This document shows positions 35,931-44,827 of a stretch of DNA of 64,000 nt, piece by piece. The notes under the pieces are model-generated. The model saw only the letters and a list, made by a program, of their open reading frames with translations. It made no database searches and was not told where the DNA came from. Position numbers and translations under genes: made by a program. Position 1 is the first letter of the stretch, and every line of letters starts with the position of its first letter. The stretch comes from Geomonas agri (GTDB taxonomy: Bacteria > Desulfobacterota > Desulfuromonadia > Geobacterales > Geobacteraceae): contig NZ_JAINZO010000001.1 of assembly GCF_020179605.1 (NCBI RefSeq), positions 1,834,799 through 1,898,798 of the forward strand. Reading direction: 5' to 3'.

Positions 35931-35958
35931 AAAATATCAGACAGCGGCGCATCGGCAA
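35931..35958 (-). promoter_or_regulatory. Possible promoter giving a leaderless transcript for the surface-protein cluster
   Basis: On the minus strand TTGCCG (35958-35953) and TATTTT (35936-35931) are 16 bases apart. The ATG of the first gene is at 35923, so initiation 6-8 bases past the -10 box would fall on or beside the start codon. The absence of a ribosome site here supports the idea. Confidence 0.4.
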
Positions 35959-36037
35959 CCGGGGAAAGAAGATTTGTCTTTTCCACCTTCAAATGGTATG
36001 AACGATGACCGGGCCGAAGGGGCCCGAGGGAGGAATG

Positions 36038-36277
36038 ATGGATACCGCCAATCGCTATTACCAGCTGGCCAACCGCGACATCGTGTACATGAAGTACATC
36101 CTGGAGGCCCACGAGGGGCTGACCATGATGAGCACCATCGACGGCAAGCGGGGCATCGTCCGGGTCAACTACCCGGTATGTTTCGCCGCCGAGGTGGAGT
36201 CGATGATGCAGGCGCTGGCACAGGAGATACAGGTTACCGAGGTGACCGAGGCAGGTGAGCCGTGCTCGAAAGCGTAG
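36038..36277 (+). CDS. DUF4911-type small protein
   Basis: 79 residues. MDTANRYYQLANRDIVYMKYILEAHEGL and IVRVNYPVCFAAEVESMMQAL match the compact alpha/beta DUF4911 pattern. GGGAGGA is five bases before ATG 36038, which is chosen over the earlier in-frame start at 36005. Its end overlaps the start of tldD by 16 bases, so it is translated with that gene. DUF4911 proteins have no settled function; the overlap with tldD is the only clue. Confidence 0.75.
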   Translation: MDTANRYYQLANRDIVYMKYILEAHEGLTMMSTIDGKRGIVRVNYPVCFAAEVESMMQALAQEIQVTEVTEAGEPCSKA

Positions 36278-37644
36278 ATGCCAAGGCCATCCTGAAACGC
36301 GCCCTGGCCGCTGGGGGCGAGTTCGCCGACATTTACTACGAGGACGGCGCCTACACCTCGGTCACCTGCGAGGACGGCAAGGTGGAACGGGTGCTGTCGG
36401 CTGCGGACCGCGGTATCGGGATCCGCGTCATCTCCGGCTTCTCGACCGCTTACGCCTACACCAACCAGCTCAACGAGGACTCCCTGCTGCAACTGGCCGA
36501 GACGGTGAGCCGCGGCGTGCGCAGCGGCATCCCCCACCCCGATTTCAACCTCTGCGTCCGCAAATCGGCACAGGGGTACCCGGCGGCGATCCCTCCCGAC
36601 CAAGTGGAACTCGCGCGCAAGGTGGAGTTGGTGCAACGCGCCGACCGTGCCGCCCGCGGCTTCGACCCGCGCATCCGGCAGGTGCTGGCGGTGTACCGCG
36701 ATGCCAGAGTCAAGACACAGAGCGTGAATTCAATGGGGGAGTTCCACGAGGAGAGTTCCTGCTCGACCGTCTTTATCACCCAGGTCGTGGCACAGGACGG
36801 CAAGGTGACCCAGACCGGGTATGAGCCGGTGGGCGCCGCCCGCGGCTTCGAGCTCTTCGACGACTTCCCGCCCGAGGAACTGGCGCTGAAGGCGGCGGCG
36901 CGCGGCGTGATGATGCTCGGTGCACGAAAATCCCCGGCAGGACAGTTCCCGGTGGTCCTTTCCAGCGAGGCGGGGGGAACCATGGTGCATGAGGCGATCG
37001 GCCACGGTTTGGAGGCGGACCTGGTGCAGGCGGGAAGTTCGGTGTACCGGGGCAGGATCGGAGAGCAGGTCGCTTCGGAGTTGATCACCGTCATCGACGA
37101 CGCCACCATCCCCTACCAGCGCGGTTCCTTCGGCTTCGACAGCGAGGGGACGCCGGCCCAGAAGACGGTGCTGGTGGAAAACGGCATCCTCAAGGGGTAC
37201 CTGTACGACCGGCTCTCGGCCCTGAAGGACGGCTGCGCCTCCACCGGCAACGGCCGGCGCGAGTCCTACCGCAACCGCCCCATCGTGCGCATGACCAACA
37301 CCTTGATCGCGCCGGGCACAAGTGATCCAGGGGAGATACTTAAGTGCGTGCCCAACGGGCTGTTCGTGAAACGCATGGGCGGGGGACAGGTCAACACGGT
37401 AAACGGGGATTTCGTCTTCGAGGTTAGCGAGGGATACCTGATCGAGAACGGCGCTATCGGCGAGCCGGTTCGAGGGGCGACCCTGGCGGGCAACGGCCCC
37501 GCGGTGCTGCGCCAGATCGCCATGGTGGGCAACGACCTCGGTTTCGGCATCGGCACCTGCGGCAAGGATGGCCAGGGCGTGCCAGTCTCTGACGCGCAGC
37601 CGACGCTTCTCATCCCCGCCATCACGGTCGGCGGCGCACGATAA
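36262..37644 (+). CDS. tldD: TldD/PmbA-family metalloprotease
   Basis: 460 residues. The N-terminal domain (ADIYYEDGAYTSVTCEDGKVER) and the C-terminal domain with MVHEAIGHGLEADLV (zinc HExxxH, His243-Glu244-His247) match TldD; GTCGKDGQGVP near the end is also conserved. TldD normally forms a heterodimer with TldE/PmbA that trims unfolded peptides, including microcin B17 and CcdA. A TldE gene is not in the window. The GTG start at 36262 lies inside the upstream DUF4911 gene. The following intergenic repeat probably ends transcription from both sides. Confidence 0.94.
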   Translation: MLESVDAKAILKRALAAGGEFADIYYEDGAYTSVTCEDGKVERVLSAADRGIGIRVISGFSTAYAYTNQLNEDSLLQLAETVSRGVRSGIPHPDFNLCVRKSAQGYPAAIPPDQVELARKVELVQRADRAARGFDPRIRQVLAVYRDARVKTQSVNSMGEFHEESSCSTVFITQVVAQDGKVTQTGYEPVGAARGFELFDDFPPEELALKAAARGVMMLGARKSPAGQFPVVLSSEAGGTMVHEAIGHGLEADLVQAGSSVYRGRIGEQVASELITVIDDATIPYQRGSFGFDSEGTPAQKTVLVENGILKGYLYDRLSALKDGCASTGNGRRESYRNRPIVRMTNTLIAPGTSDPGEILKCVPNGLFVKRMGGGQVNTVNGDFVFEVSEGYLIENGAIGEPVRGATLAGNGPAVLRQIAMVGNDLGFGIGTCGKDGQGVPVSDAQPTLLIPAITVGGAR

Positions 37645-37686
37645 AAAAGAGGCCGAGCGTTGCTGCTCAGCCACTGCTGTTACCTA

Positions 37687-37777
37687 CCCTCTCCCCCTGG
37701 GAGAGGGCCAGGGTGAGGGGATTGGTAGCGACTTCCCTCACCCGCCCTGCGGGCACCCTCTCCCGGAGGGAGAGGGA
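37687..37777. repeat. Inverted GGGAGAGGG/CCCTCTCCC repeat between convergent genes
   Basis: The left arm (37687-37720, CCCTCTCCCCCTGGGAGAGG then GGTGAGGGG) and the right arm (about 37735-37777, CCCTCACCCGCCC then CCCTCTCCCGGAGGGAGAGG) are imperfect reverse complements, each with its own inner hairpin. The block separates tldD from the convergent C13 protease gene, so it could act as a bidirectional terminator. A related half-copy is at 55535-55556. I recall this motif in many proteobacterial genomes. Confidence 0.65.
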
Positions 37778-37814
37778 TATTCCTTCTGACAAGCGCCCCC
37801 CACCGGCATCCTGC

Positions 37815-39317
37815 CTACTTTGCTCCCCGCTGTTCCAGTTCTTTTTGCAGCCTCTTCAGCACCGGCCAAATCTCTTTCCCGGCCCAGATCTGCGGGTTGG
37901 ACGGGGTCTCATCCTTCTCGGTTTCCCACTTCCTGATGGTGTCGCGGCTCTTTTCGAAGGCATCGGTAAAACTGTAGGTGCCGCGCAACGCGTCGCCGAC
38001 GAATGCCTCCCCGAACCAGGTAAAGTTCTCACCGAAACCGCAGCCGAAGGACTCGTGGGTCGCGTCGGCCGCCGTGATCACCAGGCTACCGTTATCCTGC
38101 AGCGGCTGGATGAATCCGCCCGAGAAGCAAGCCGACACCACCACGACCTTGTACTTGATGCCGGACTTTTGCAGCATGCGCCGCAGGGACTCCGGCGTCA
38201 CCTGCTTCAGCTCCAGGGGAGGATTGCTCACCTCCAGTTCCTGGTCACGGGAGCCGTGCGAACTTAAGTAGAGAAAGAGGACGTCCTCGTCGCGGTTCAT
38301 CACCTCGCCCACCCGGACCAGGGCACGCTCCAGGTTGGCGGCAGTGGCGAAGGGGAGCGCGGTGGCACTCTGCGGGTTGTTAACCAGCAGCACCGACCGC
38401 CCCGCCGTCCCGAAGCGGGTGTCGAAGAGCTGTCGGGTCACGCTGAGTTCTTTGAGGAAGACGTCCTGCGAAGCGTCCCCGGCAAAGCCTACGAAATAGA
38501 GATCGCTGTGGCCGGGACGCCCCGGCTGCAGGGCGGCGAGTTGGTCGTCGAGGAGATGGCTCTGGGCCGTGAGTACCTCGTCGGTGAGCGATAACTCCCC
38601 GCTCTCGTTGCCCCCTTCGTTGCTTACCCAAAGATCGCCGCGCTGGTAGTAATAAAGCGGCACCGCCACCAGCACCAGGAACAGGAGCACCAACCGGAGG
38701 CGACGCCCTACCCCGAGGCACCCGTCCAGGCGCAGCAGAAAGACCAGGGAGGCTGCGCACCACCAGCCGAAGAAGCGGTAGTAGTGCGGTGCGGCGAGGT
38801 AATCGGAGAGCCATTCGAAGGGGCGCCACTGGGCGAGCCACTCCAGGATACCGTGGCAGACTTCGATGGGGATGCTGAAGGCGACCAGCGCCGCGGCAAT
38901 GCAGGAGATAGCGAGGGGACGATGCACCAGGTACCGCGCGGCTACCGGAAAGAGCAGGAAAAGCGGCAGGTGGAACAGAAAGTACGGCAACGAGGATAAC
39001 GAGAAGCTCCCACCTCGCCCCACCAGCAGCAAGGAGACCAGCAGGTTAAGCACCAGGTCGGCGCAGACCAGCAGCACCAGGTTAACCGGCGTGCTATCGA
39101 GCTTTTCGAACCCCGAGGCCAGAAGACATGCGCCGCGCAAGCCGCCGTACAGGTCCGCCCCCAGCCGGGACAGGACGCTCCGTAAAGTCACCGGTTGGGC
39201 AGGTGCGCCGTCTTGCGCGCTGCACTGCTTCGCTTCCACGGCAGCATCGGGTGCAGTTTCGGCCGGTGGTTCAGTGGGGTCATTCGGTGTCATGTCGGTA
39301 CAGGGATCCTCAGTCAT
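37815..39317 (-). CDS. Polytopic membrane C13-family (legumain/caspase-like) protease
   Basis: 500 residues. After a polar N-terminus there are about six transmembrane helices (residues 75-235, e.g. VNLVLLVCADLVLNLLVSLLLV and VLLFLVLVAVPLYYY). The C-terminal domain (about 240-480) has the clan-CD dyad: His354 in LYLSSHGSRDQE and Cys397 in VVVVSACFSGGF, with LYFVGFAGDASQDVFLKEL before it. These match peptidase C13, relatives of legumain and GPI transamidase. Substrate unknown. No Shine-Dalgarno is obvious at ATG 39317; ATG 39293 is the alternative. The gene stands alone between two intergenic regions, convergent with tldD. Confidence 0.88.
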   Translation of the reverse strand: MTEDPCTDMTPNDPTEPPAETAPDAAVEAKQCSAQDGAPAQPVTLRSVLSRLGADLYGGLRGACLLASGFEKLDSTPVNLVLLVCADLVLNLLVSLLLVGRGGSFSLSSLPYFLFHLPLFLLFPVAARYLVHRPLAISCIAAALVAFSIPIEVCHGILEWLAQWRPFEWLSDYLAAPHYYRFFGWWCAASLVFLLRLDGCLGVGRRLRLVLLFLVLVAVPLYYYQRGDLWVSNEGGNESGELSLTDEVLTAQSHLLDDQLAALQPGRPGHSDLYFVGFAGDASQDVFLKELSVTRQLFDTRFGTAGRSVLLVNNPQSATALPFATAANLERALVRVGEVMNRDEDVLFLYLSSHGSRDQELEVSNPPLELKQVTPESLRRMLQKSGIKYKVVVVSACFSGGFIQPLQDNGSLVITAADATHESFGCGFGENFTWFGEAFVGDALRGTYSFTDAFEKSRDTIRKWETEKDETPSNPQIWAGKEIWPVLKRLQKELEQRGAK

Positions 39318-39496
39318 GGTCGTGCATCATACCACGACAGCGCGGGTTTGGAAGAGTCTTTAACATGACCTTCATTGATTTTATTAACTTTTTAGTTTTT
39401 CAATCGCGCTCAATCCTGCTACCATTGCAACGCGTTCGCCGACACGCCCGCGCAGCCGCCACGGATACCATTCTCACCGATAAAAGAGGTTTCAGC

Positions 39497-40849
39497 ATGC
39501 CTACCACGAAATGGAGCAAATCGAGCTGGCGCTCTTTTCCCGCCCTGCAGCAGCCGGTGTGGCCCGCCGGGCCCGCACTGGATGAATCACTGAAAACGCT
39601 GTCGCAACTCCCGCCGCTGGTGTTCGCCGGCGAGTGCCAGACCTTGAAGGCGCAGCTGGCCGAGGCCGTCGACGGCAATGCCTTCGTGCTGCAGTGCGGC
39701 GACTGCGCCGAGGATTTCTCGCGCTGCACGGGGCCCGACATCCGGGAATTGCTGAAGGTCATCCTGCAGATGTCCGTGGTCGTCGCCTACGCCGGCGAGA
39801 AGCGGGTCATCAAGATCGGACGCATGGCCGGACAGTACGCCAAGCCGCGCTCCTCGGATACCGAAATTGTGAACGGGGTTGAAATGCCCAGCTACCGCGG
39901 TGACATGGTGAACAGCCCGGAGCCGACCCTGGAGGCGAGAACGCCCGATCCGCGCCGCATGCTGGAGGGATACTATCGTGCCGCCGCCACGCTCAACCTG
40001 GTGCGCTCCTTCACCCTGGGCGGCTACGCCGCGCTGGACCGGGTGCAGGCCTGGCACCGCGCCTCGCTTGACGCCCTCCCCGCTGGGCAGAAGTACGAGG
40101 ACCTGGTGCACCAGATCTGGAAGACCATCAACTTCATGACCGCCATCGGCCTGGACCCGCAGCACACCCCGCAGTTGAACCAGGTAACCCTGTACACCTC
40201 GCACGAGGCGCTGCTGCTCGACTACGAGGAGACACTGACCCGCATGGATTCCACCACCGGCGGCTGGTACGACTGCAGCGGCCACATGCTCTGGATCGGC
40301 GATCGCACCCGGCAGCTGGAGGGCGCCCACATCGAGTTCCTGCGCGGTGTGAAGAACCCGCTGGGGATGAAGATCGGCCCCAACTACGACCTCGACAACA
40401 TCAAGGCTATCGTGGAGCGGTTGAACCCGGACAACGAAGCTGGACGTCTCACCCTTATCACCCGCTTCGGCGCCGACAAGGTGGCCAACTACCTCCCCAA
40501 GCTGCTGCGCGAGATAAGCCACGAGGGGTACCGGGTGGTCTGGAGCTGCGACCCCATGCACGGCAACACCTACCAGAACGAGTTCGGGCAGAAGTCCAGG
40601 AAGTTCGAGGACATCCTGCGCGAGATCAAGACCTTCTGGGAGATCCACAAGGCCGAGGGGACCGTGGCGGGCGGAGTGCACCTGGAGTTGACCGGCGACC
40701 ACGTCACCGAATGCACCGGTGGCAGCCGGCAGCTCCTCGACAAGCACCTGCACCAGAACTACCAGACCAACTGCGATCCGCGCCTCAATGCCGAGCAAAG
40801 TGTCGAACTCGCTTTCGAGCTGGCCGAGATGCTGCACCCGTGCAAGTAA
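39497..40849 (+). CDS. Class II DAHP synthase
   Basis: 450 residues. Full-length type II 3-deoxy-7-phosphoheptulonate synthase (plant/AroG-II type): KSSWRSFPALQQPVWP at the N-terminus, FVLQCGDCAEDF with the metal-binding Cys, KRVIKIGRMAGQYAKPRS, GDMVNSPEPTLEARTPDP, YTSHEALLLDYEE, GPNYDLDN and GGVHLELTGDHVTECTGG. It condenses PEP and erythrose 4-phosphate, the first step of the shikimate pathway. ATG 39497 has AGAGGT upstream; the longer frame is rejected. It is 20 bases before pepA, so the two are likely co-transcribed, with no obvious metabolic link. Confidence 0.96.
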   Translation: MPTTKWSKSSWRSFPALQQPVWPAGPALDESLKTLSQLPPLVFAGECQTLKAQLAEAVDGNAFVLQCGDCAEDFSRCTGPDIRELLKVILQMSVVVAYAGEKRVIKIGRMAGQYAKPRSSDTEIVNGVEMPSYRGDMVNSPEPTLEARTPDPRRMLEGYYRAAATLNLVRSFTLGGYAALDRVQAWHRASLDALPAGQKYEDLVHQIWKTINFMTAIGLDPQHTPQLNQVTLYTSHEALLLDYEETLTRMDSTTGGWYDCSGHMLWIGDRTRQLEGAHIEFLRGVKNPLGMKIGPNYDLDNIKAIVERLNPDNEAGRLTLITRFGADKVANYLPKLLREISHEGYRVVWSCDPMHGNTYQNEFGQKSRKFEDILREIKTFWEIHKAEGTVAGGVHLELTGDHVTECTGGSRQLLDKHLHQNYQTNCDPRLNAEQSVELAFELAEMLHPCK

Positions 40850-40869
40850 CGGAACCTTAGGAGGTATGC

Positions 40870-42342
40870 ATGAACATCGAAATTAGCTCAGTCCACCCGC
40901 TGCGGCACGCCACCTCCGCCCTGGTCCTCGGTTGTTTCGAGGACGATAAGGACCAGATGTACCACGACTGCGACGCCGCTCTGGACGGACTGCTCGGGCG
41001 CCTGGCGCATAGCCGTGAGTTCACCGGCAAGAACGGCTCCGCCCGGGTGCTGCACACGCTGGGGAAGCTCACCGCCGAGCGCCTGGTGCTGGTAGGACTG
41101 GGAAAGAAAAAGGACATGAGCCCTGAGCGTCTGCGCCAGGGTGCCGGCAATGCGGTATCCGCGCTACGCGGCGCGCGAGTTGCCTCCTTCACGAGCGCGC
41201 TGCACATGGCCAGTGCCGCCCCCGACGCGGTCGAGAATGCAGCCCTCGGAATGCTGCTCGGCAGCTACAGCTTTGAACAGTACAAGACCAAGGAAAAGGA
41301 AGAGCGTTTCGGGTTCGACACCATGACCGTGCTGCTCCCCCCAGACCAGGAGCAGGCCGGGCATGAAGCGCTGCAGCAGGCGCAAATCGTCTGCGACGGC
41401 GTCTCGCTGGCGCGGGACCTCGTTTCCCATCCCGGCAACGTGGTGACGCCGGCCTACCTCGCCGAAGCCGCCCTGGAGCTCGCGCAGCGCAATGGGCTGG
41501 AGTGCCGGGTCTACGAACTCGCTGAGTTGGAGCAGATGGGAATGAATGCTCTGATCGGCGTCGGCAAGGGGGCGGCCGTCACGCCACGCCTGATCGTACT
41601 GCAGTACCGCGGCGGCAAGGGGCGTCCGGTAGCGCTGGTCGGCAAGGGGATCACCTTCGATTCCGGCGGCATTTCCATCAAGCCCGGCGCCGGCATGGAG
41701 GCGATGAAAACCGACATGGCCGGCAGCGCCGCGGTACTCGGAACTCTAGAAGCGGCGGCACGGCTCAAGCTCCCGGTGAACCTGGTAGGCGTCATCCCCA
41801 CCGCAGAGAACATGCCCGACGGCAATGCTTTCAAGCCGGGCGACATCCTCACCTCCCTGTCCGGGACCACCATCGAGATCACCAACACCGACGCCGAAGG
41901 ACGCTTGATCCTGTGCGACGCGCTCCACTTCGCCCGGCAGCAATTCAAGCCCGCCGCCATGGTGGATCTCGCCACCCTTACCGGGGCCTGCGTGGTCGCC
42001 CTGGGGCACGAGGCGAGCGGCCTGATGGGCAACGACCAGCGCCTGGTGGACGCCTTGAAGCGGGCCGGCGACGAGACAGGCGAGCGGGTCTGGCCGCTGC
42101 CGCTTTGGGAGGAGTACGGCGAGGTCATGAAGAGCGACGTCGCCGATCTGAAGAATGCCGGCAGCAGGGACGGCGGCGCCATCAGCGCCGGGTGGTTCTT
42201 GAAGCAGTTCGTGGGTGACACCCGCTGGGCGCACCTGGACATTGCCGGCACCGCCTGGAACGACAAGGCCCGCCCCTACGGCCCCAAAGGCGCCACCGGC
42301 GTCGGCGTGCGGCTGCTGCTGGAGTTCCTGCAGGCGCGATAA
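40870..42342 (+). CDS. pepA: Leucyl aminopeptidase (M17)
   Basis: 490 residues. The C-terminal catalytic domain has the zinc/manganese ligands in VGKGITFDSGGISIKPG and MKTDMAGSAAVLG, the signature NTDAEGRLILCDALH, and DLATLTGACVVALGHEASGLM. The N-terminal macro-like domain is present (about 1-160). It removes N-terminal residues, preferably Leu, from peptides; in some bacteria it also binds DNA at recombination sites. TAGGAGGT precedes the ATG. Confidence 0.96.
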   Translation: MNIEISSVHPLRHATSALVLGCFEDDKDQMYHDCDAALDGLLGRLAHSREFTGKNGSARVLHTLGKLTAERLVLVGLGKKKDMSPERLRQGAGNAVSALRGARVASFTSALHMASAAPDAVENAALGMLLGSYSFEQYKTKEKEERFGFDTMTVLLPPDQEQAGHEALQQAQIVCDGVSLARDLVSHPGNVVTPAYLAEAALELAQRNGLECRVYELAELEQMGMNALIGVGKGAAVTPRLIVLQYRGGKGRPVALVGKGITFDSGGISIKPGAGMEAMKTDMAGSAAVLGTLEAAARLKLPVNLVGVIPTAENMPDGNAFKPGDILTSLSGTTIEITNTDAEGRLILCDALHFARQQFKPAAMVDLATLTGACVVALGHEASGLMGNDQRLVDALKRAGDETGERVWPLPLWEEYGEVMKSDVADLKNAGSRDGGAISAGWFLKQFVGDTRWAHLDIAGTAWNDKARPYGPKGATGVGVRLLLEFLQAR

Positions 42343-42372
42343 GGGAAAAGCGCGCCCGCAACACGGGCGCGC

Positions 42373-42400
42373 CTCCCACTCCCACTCCCACTCCCACTCC
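42373..42400 (+). repeat. Tandem CTCCCA hexamer
   Basis: About 4.7 copies of CTCCCA follow the pepA stop and a GC-rich hairpin (GCGCGCCCG/CGGGCGCGC at 42350-42372). Such a run could expand or contract by slippage. It is non-coding. Confidence 0.8.
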
Positions 42401-42472
42401 AGCCTCCCCTTAGCCTCCCCTACGGCCCACGCCCGTCAGAGCAGTCAGACCTGTACTAGCCGGTTGCCTTGT

Positions 42473-42500
42473 TTGACATCCCCCCTGCGCCCGCTAATCT
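42473..42500 (+). promoter_or_regulatory. Probable promoter of the EEP-PLD operon
   Basis: TTGACA (42473-42478) lies 16 bases before TAATCT (42495-42500), with ATAAAAG just after. The expected start is about 30 bases before the ATG of the EEP gene, leaving room for its ribosome site (CAGGGAG). Confidence 0.55.
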
Positions 42501-42539
42501 ATAAAAGTTTTTTAATATTACTGGGCCAGGGAGCCCCCC

Positions 42540-43280
42540 ATGCCCAAGACTTTCTCCGTCATGACCTACAACGTCCACAGTTGCATCGGTACCGATCGTA
42601 AGCTCTCACCGCTGCGTATCGCCGAGATCATCGACCGCTGCAACCCGGACATCGTTGCGCTGCAGGAACTCGATGCAGGATTGCCGCGCACCCAGATGAT
42701 CGATCAGGCCCACCTCATCGCCATGACCCTGGAGATGTCGTTTCATTTCCACTCTTCCATACACCTGAAGGAAGGGGGGTACGGCAACGCCGTGCTCAGC
42801 CGCGGCGAGGTACGGCTCATCAAGGCGGGCGCGGTGCCCACCGACCCGCTGCGCACCTCCTTCGAACGCCGCGGCGCGATCTGGGCCGAGGTGACGCTGC
42901 GCGGCCACGTGATCCAGGTGCTCGCCACCCACTTCGGTTTGAACCGGGGGGAGCGGGTGCAGCAGGCACGCGCCATAACGGGTCATGAATGGCTGGAGCA
43001 TCCGGAATGCAGCCACCCGGTGGTACTGTGCGGCGACTTCAACGCCATGGTGGGCTCGCAGGTGTACCGGCTTTTGACCCGGCAACTGCACGACGTGCAG
43101 CGCGGCCTAAAGGGACGCTTCCCTCGCGGCACTTGGCCGTCCCAGCTGCCGTTTATGCGCATCGACCACATGTTCGTGTCGCGTGAGCTCAAGGTACGCC
43201 AGGTATGGGTGCCGCGCACGCCGCTCACCAGGGTCGCCTCCGACCACCTGCCACTGGTGGTCACGCTGGAGTTGCCATGA
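42540..43280 (+). CDS. Endonuclease/exonuclease/phosphatase-family phosphodiesterase
   Basis: 246 residues. The fold motifs are VMTYNVHSCIGTD at the N-terminus, VALQELDAG (metal-binding Glu), ATHFGLNRGERVQQA, VLCGDFNAM (catalytic Asp/Asn), IDHMFVS and ASDHLPLVVTLE. No signal peptide. Such enzymes cut phosphodiesters in DNA, phosphoinositides or sphingomyelin. Its stop overlaps the ATG of the phospholipase-D-like gene (ATGA), so both are made together; this pair favours a lipid or nucleic-acid phosphodiester substrate, unknown which. Confidence 0.9.
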   Translation: MPKTFSVMTYNVHSCIGTDRKLSPLRIAEIIDRCNPDIVALQELDAGLPRTQMIDQAHLIAMTLEMSFHFHSSIHLKEGGYGNAVLSRGEVRLIKAGAVPTDPLRTSFERRGAIWAEVTLRGHVIQVLATHFGLNRGERVQQARAITGHEWLEHPECSHPVVLCGDFNAMVGSQVYRLLTRQLHDVQRGLKGRFPRGTWPSQLPFMRIDHMFVSRELKVRQVWVPRTPLTRVASDHLPLVVTLELP

Positions 43281-44809
43281 GCGTCCTGAACTCAGGCACC
43301 AACTGCATGGGCATCTACCCGGTCGAGGAAACCGGCGTGCTGGTCGACGCGGAAGACTACTACCGCGCCTTCTACCACACCTCCATTGCCGCCCGCAGCT
43401 ACCTGCTCCTGGCCGGGTGGCAATTCGACTCGGAAGTTCGCCTGCTGCGCGGGGACGAGGAACACGGATCCATGGGGGACACAAGATTCCTGAAGTTCCT
43501 GCAGCGGCTCTGCCAGGAGAACCCGTACCTGCACATCTACATCCTCGCCTGGGACTTCAGCGCCGTTTTCTCCCTGGAGCGTGAATGGTTCCAGGACATC
43601 ATCTTCAATTGGACCACCAACAAGCGGGTTCAATTTCGCTTCGACAGCGTCCACGCAACCGGCGCCACCCACCACCAGAAATTCGTAATCGCCGACGGCA
43701 CCATCGCCTATCTTGGAGGGATGGACATCTGCTCCTCGCGCTGGGACGACCGCCGCCACATGAGGGACAACCCCGACCGGGTCGACGTCGACGGGGCGAA
43801 CTACGGTTCGTATCACGATATCCAGACCTACCACACCGGACCGGTGGTCGGGGTCCTGCTCGAGCTGTTCCGCCAGCGCTGGCGCGACTCGGGCGGGGGC
43901 GAACTGAAGCTGCCGCACGCGGGGACCCTGACGCCGTCGGTCCCTGCCGGCGCCTTTCCACTCACCACCTCGCGGGTCGCAATCTGCCGGACCGTTGCGC
44001 GTACCCCGCTAACCGACCAGCGCGAGGTCCACGAGATCAGGCACCTGTTCGTCAACGCCATCATGTCGGCTCAGCACCTCATCTACCTAGAAAACCAGTA
44101 TTTCAGTTCCCAAGTGGTGTTCTGGTCGCTGGTGGCCCGGATGAGCATGGCGGAGCGTCCTCCGTTGCAGATCATCATGATTCTCCCGGACCGGCTGCCG
44201 CTTACCGAGGAGTTGTTCCTCGGCCTCCCCCAGATGCGCATGATCCGAGCCCTGCAGCAGGTAGCCGACAAGACCGGGCATACCCTGAGCGTCTATTCTT
44301 CGGCGGAGATGGACCACGGCAACCGCAAGATGACCTTCATCCACAGTAAGCTGCTCCTGATCGACGACCGCTTCCTCACCATCGGCTCGGCCAACGCCAC
44401 CAACCGCAGCATGGGGCTAGACACGGAGCTCAACGTAGCCTGGGAAGCGGAGCCGGGCAACCAGGAAGAGGAGATGGCGGCGGCGATCCGCAGCCTGCGC
44501 GCCTCGCTCCTCGCCGAGCACGCAGGCCTTTTGGGTTGCGGCGAGGATTGGCGCTTCGAGAACGTAGAGAATTTGACCCGCCACCTGGAGTGCCTGGCCG
44601 ACGACCACGATGCACGTCTGTGCCGCTACCAGCCGGACACCACCTTCGACAACAGCAACCTCCCCGAGGTACTGGATCCGATCCAGCGGATGGTGGACCC
44701 GGAGCACCCGGTCGGCAACGAACTGATCTTCGAGAGCCTCACAAAATCGGAGCTTGGTTCCTTCGCAAGGGGTATATTGAAATTAAGCCAGATGATAATC
44801 GGGCTTTAA
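43277..44809 (+). CDS. Phospholipase D-like protein (two HKD motifs)
   Basis: 510 residues. Two complete HxKx4D motifs are present: His133/Lys135/Asp140 in THHQKFVIADG and His356/Lys358/Asp363 in FIHSKLLLIDD, each followed by GG or GSAN. No transmembrane segment at the N-terminus, unlike classical ClsA. The family includes cardiolipin synthases of the C type and phospholipase D. It is coupled by a four-base overlap to the EEP-phosphodiesterase. Residues 425-510 form a helical C-terminal extension with no recognised motif. Confidence 0.92.
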   Translation: MSVLNSGTNCMGIYPVEETGVLVDAEDYYRAFYHTSIAARSYLLLAGWQFDSEVRLLRGDEEHGSMGDTRFLKFLQRLCQENPYLHIYILAWDFSAVFSLEREWFQDIIFNWTTNKRVQFRFDSVHATGATHHQKFVIADGTIAYLGGMDICSSRWDDRRHMRDNPDRVDVDGANYGSYHDIQTYHTGPVVGVLLELFRQRWRDSGGGELKLPHAGTLTPSVPAGAFPLTTSRVAICRTVARTPLTDQREVHEIRHLFVNAIMSAQHLIYLENQYFSSQVVFWSLVARMSMAERPPLQIIMILPDRLPLTEELFLGLPQMRMIRALQQVADKTGHTLSVYSSAEMDHGNRKMTFIHSKLLLIDDRFLTIGSANATNRSMGLDTELNVAWEAEPGNQEEEMAAAIRSLRASLLAEHAGLLGCGEDWRFENVENLTRHLECLADDHDARLCRYQPDTTFDNSNLPEVLDPIQRMVDPEHPVGNELIFESLTKSELGSFARGILKLSQMIIGL

Positions 44810-44827
44810 CGTATGGAGGATTGGGCC

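Noticed and set aside
42350-42372. GCGCGCCCG hairpin as an intrinsic terminator of pepA
   Set aside because: No T run follows; it may pause or aid Rho but cannot be called intrinsic.
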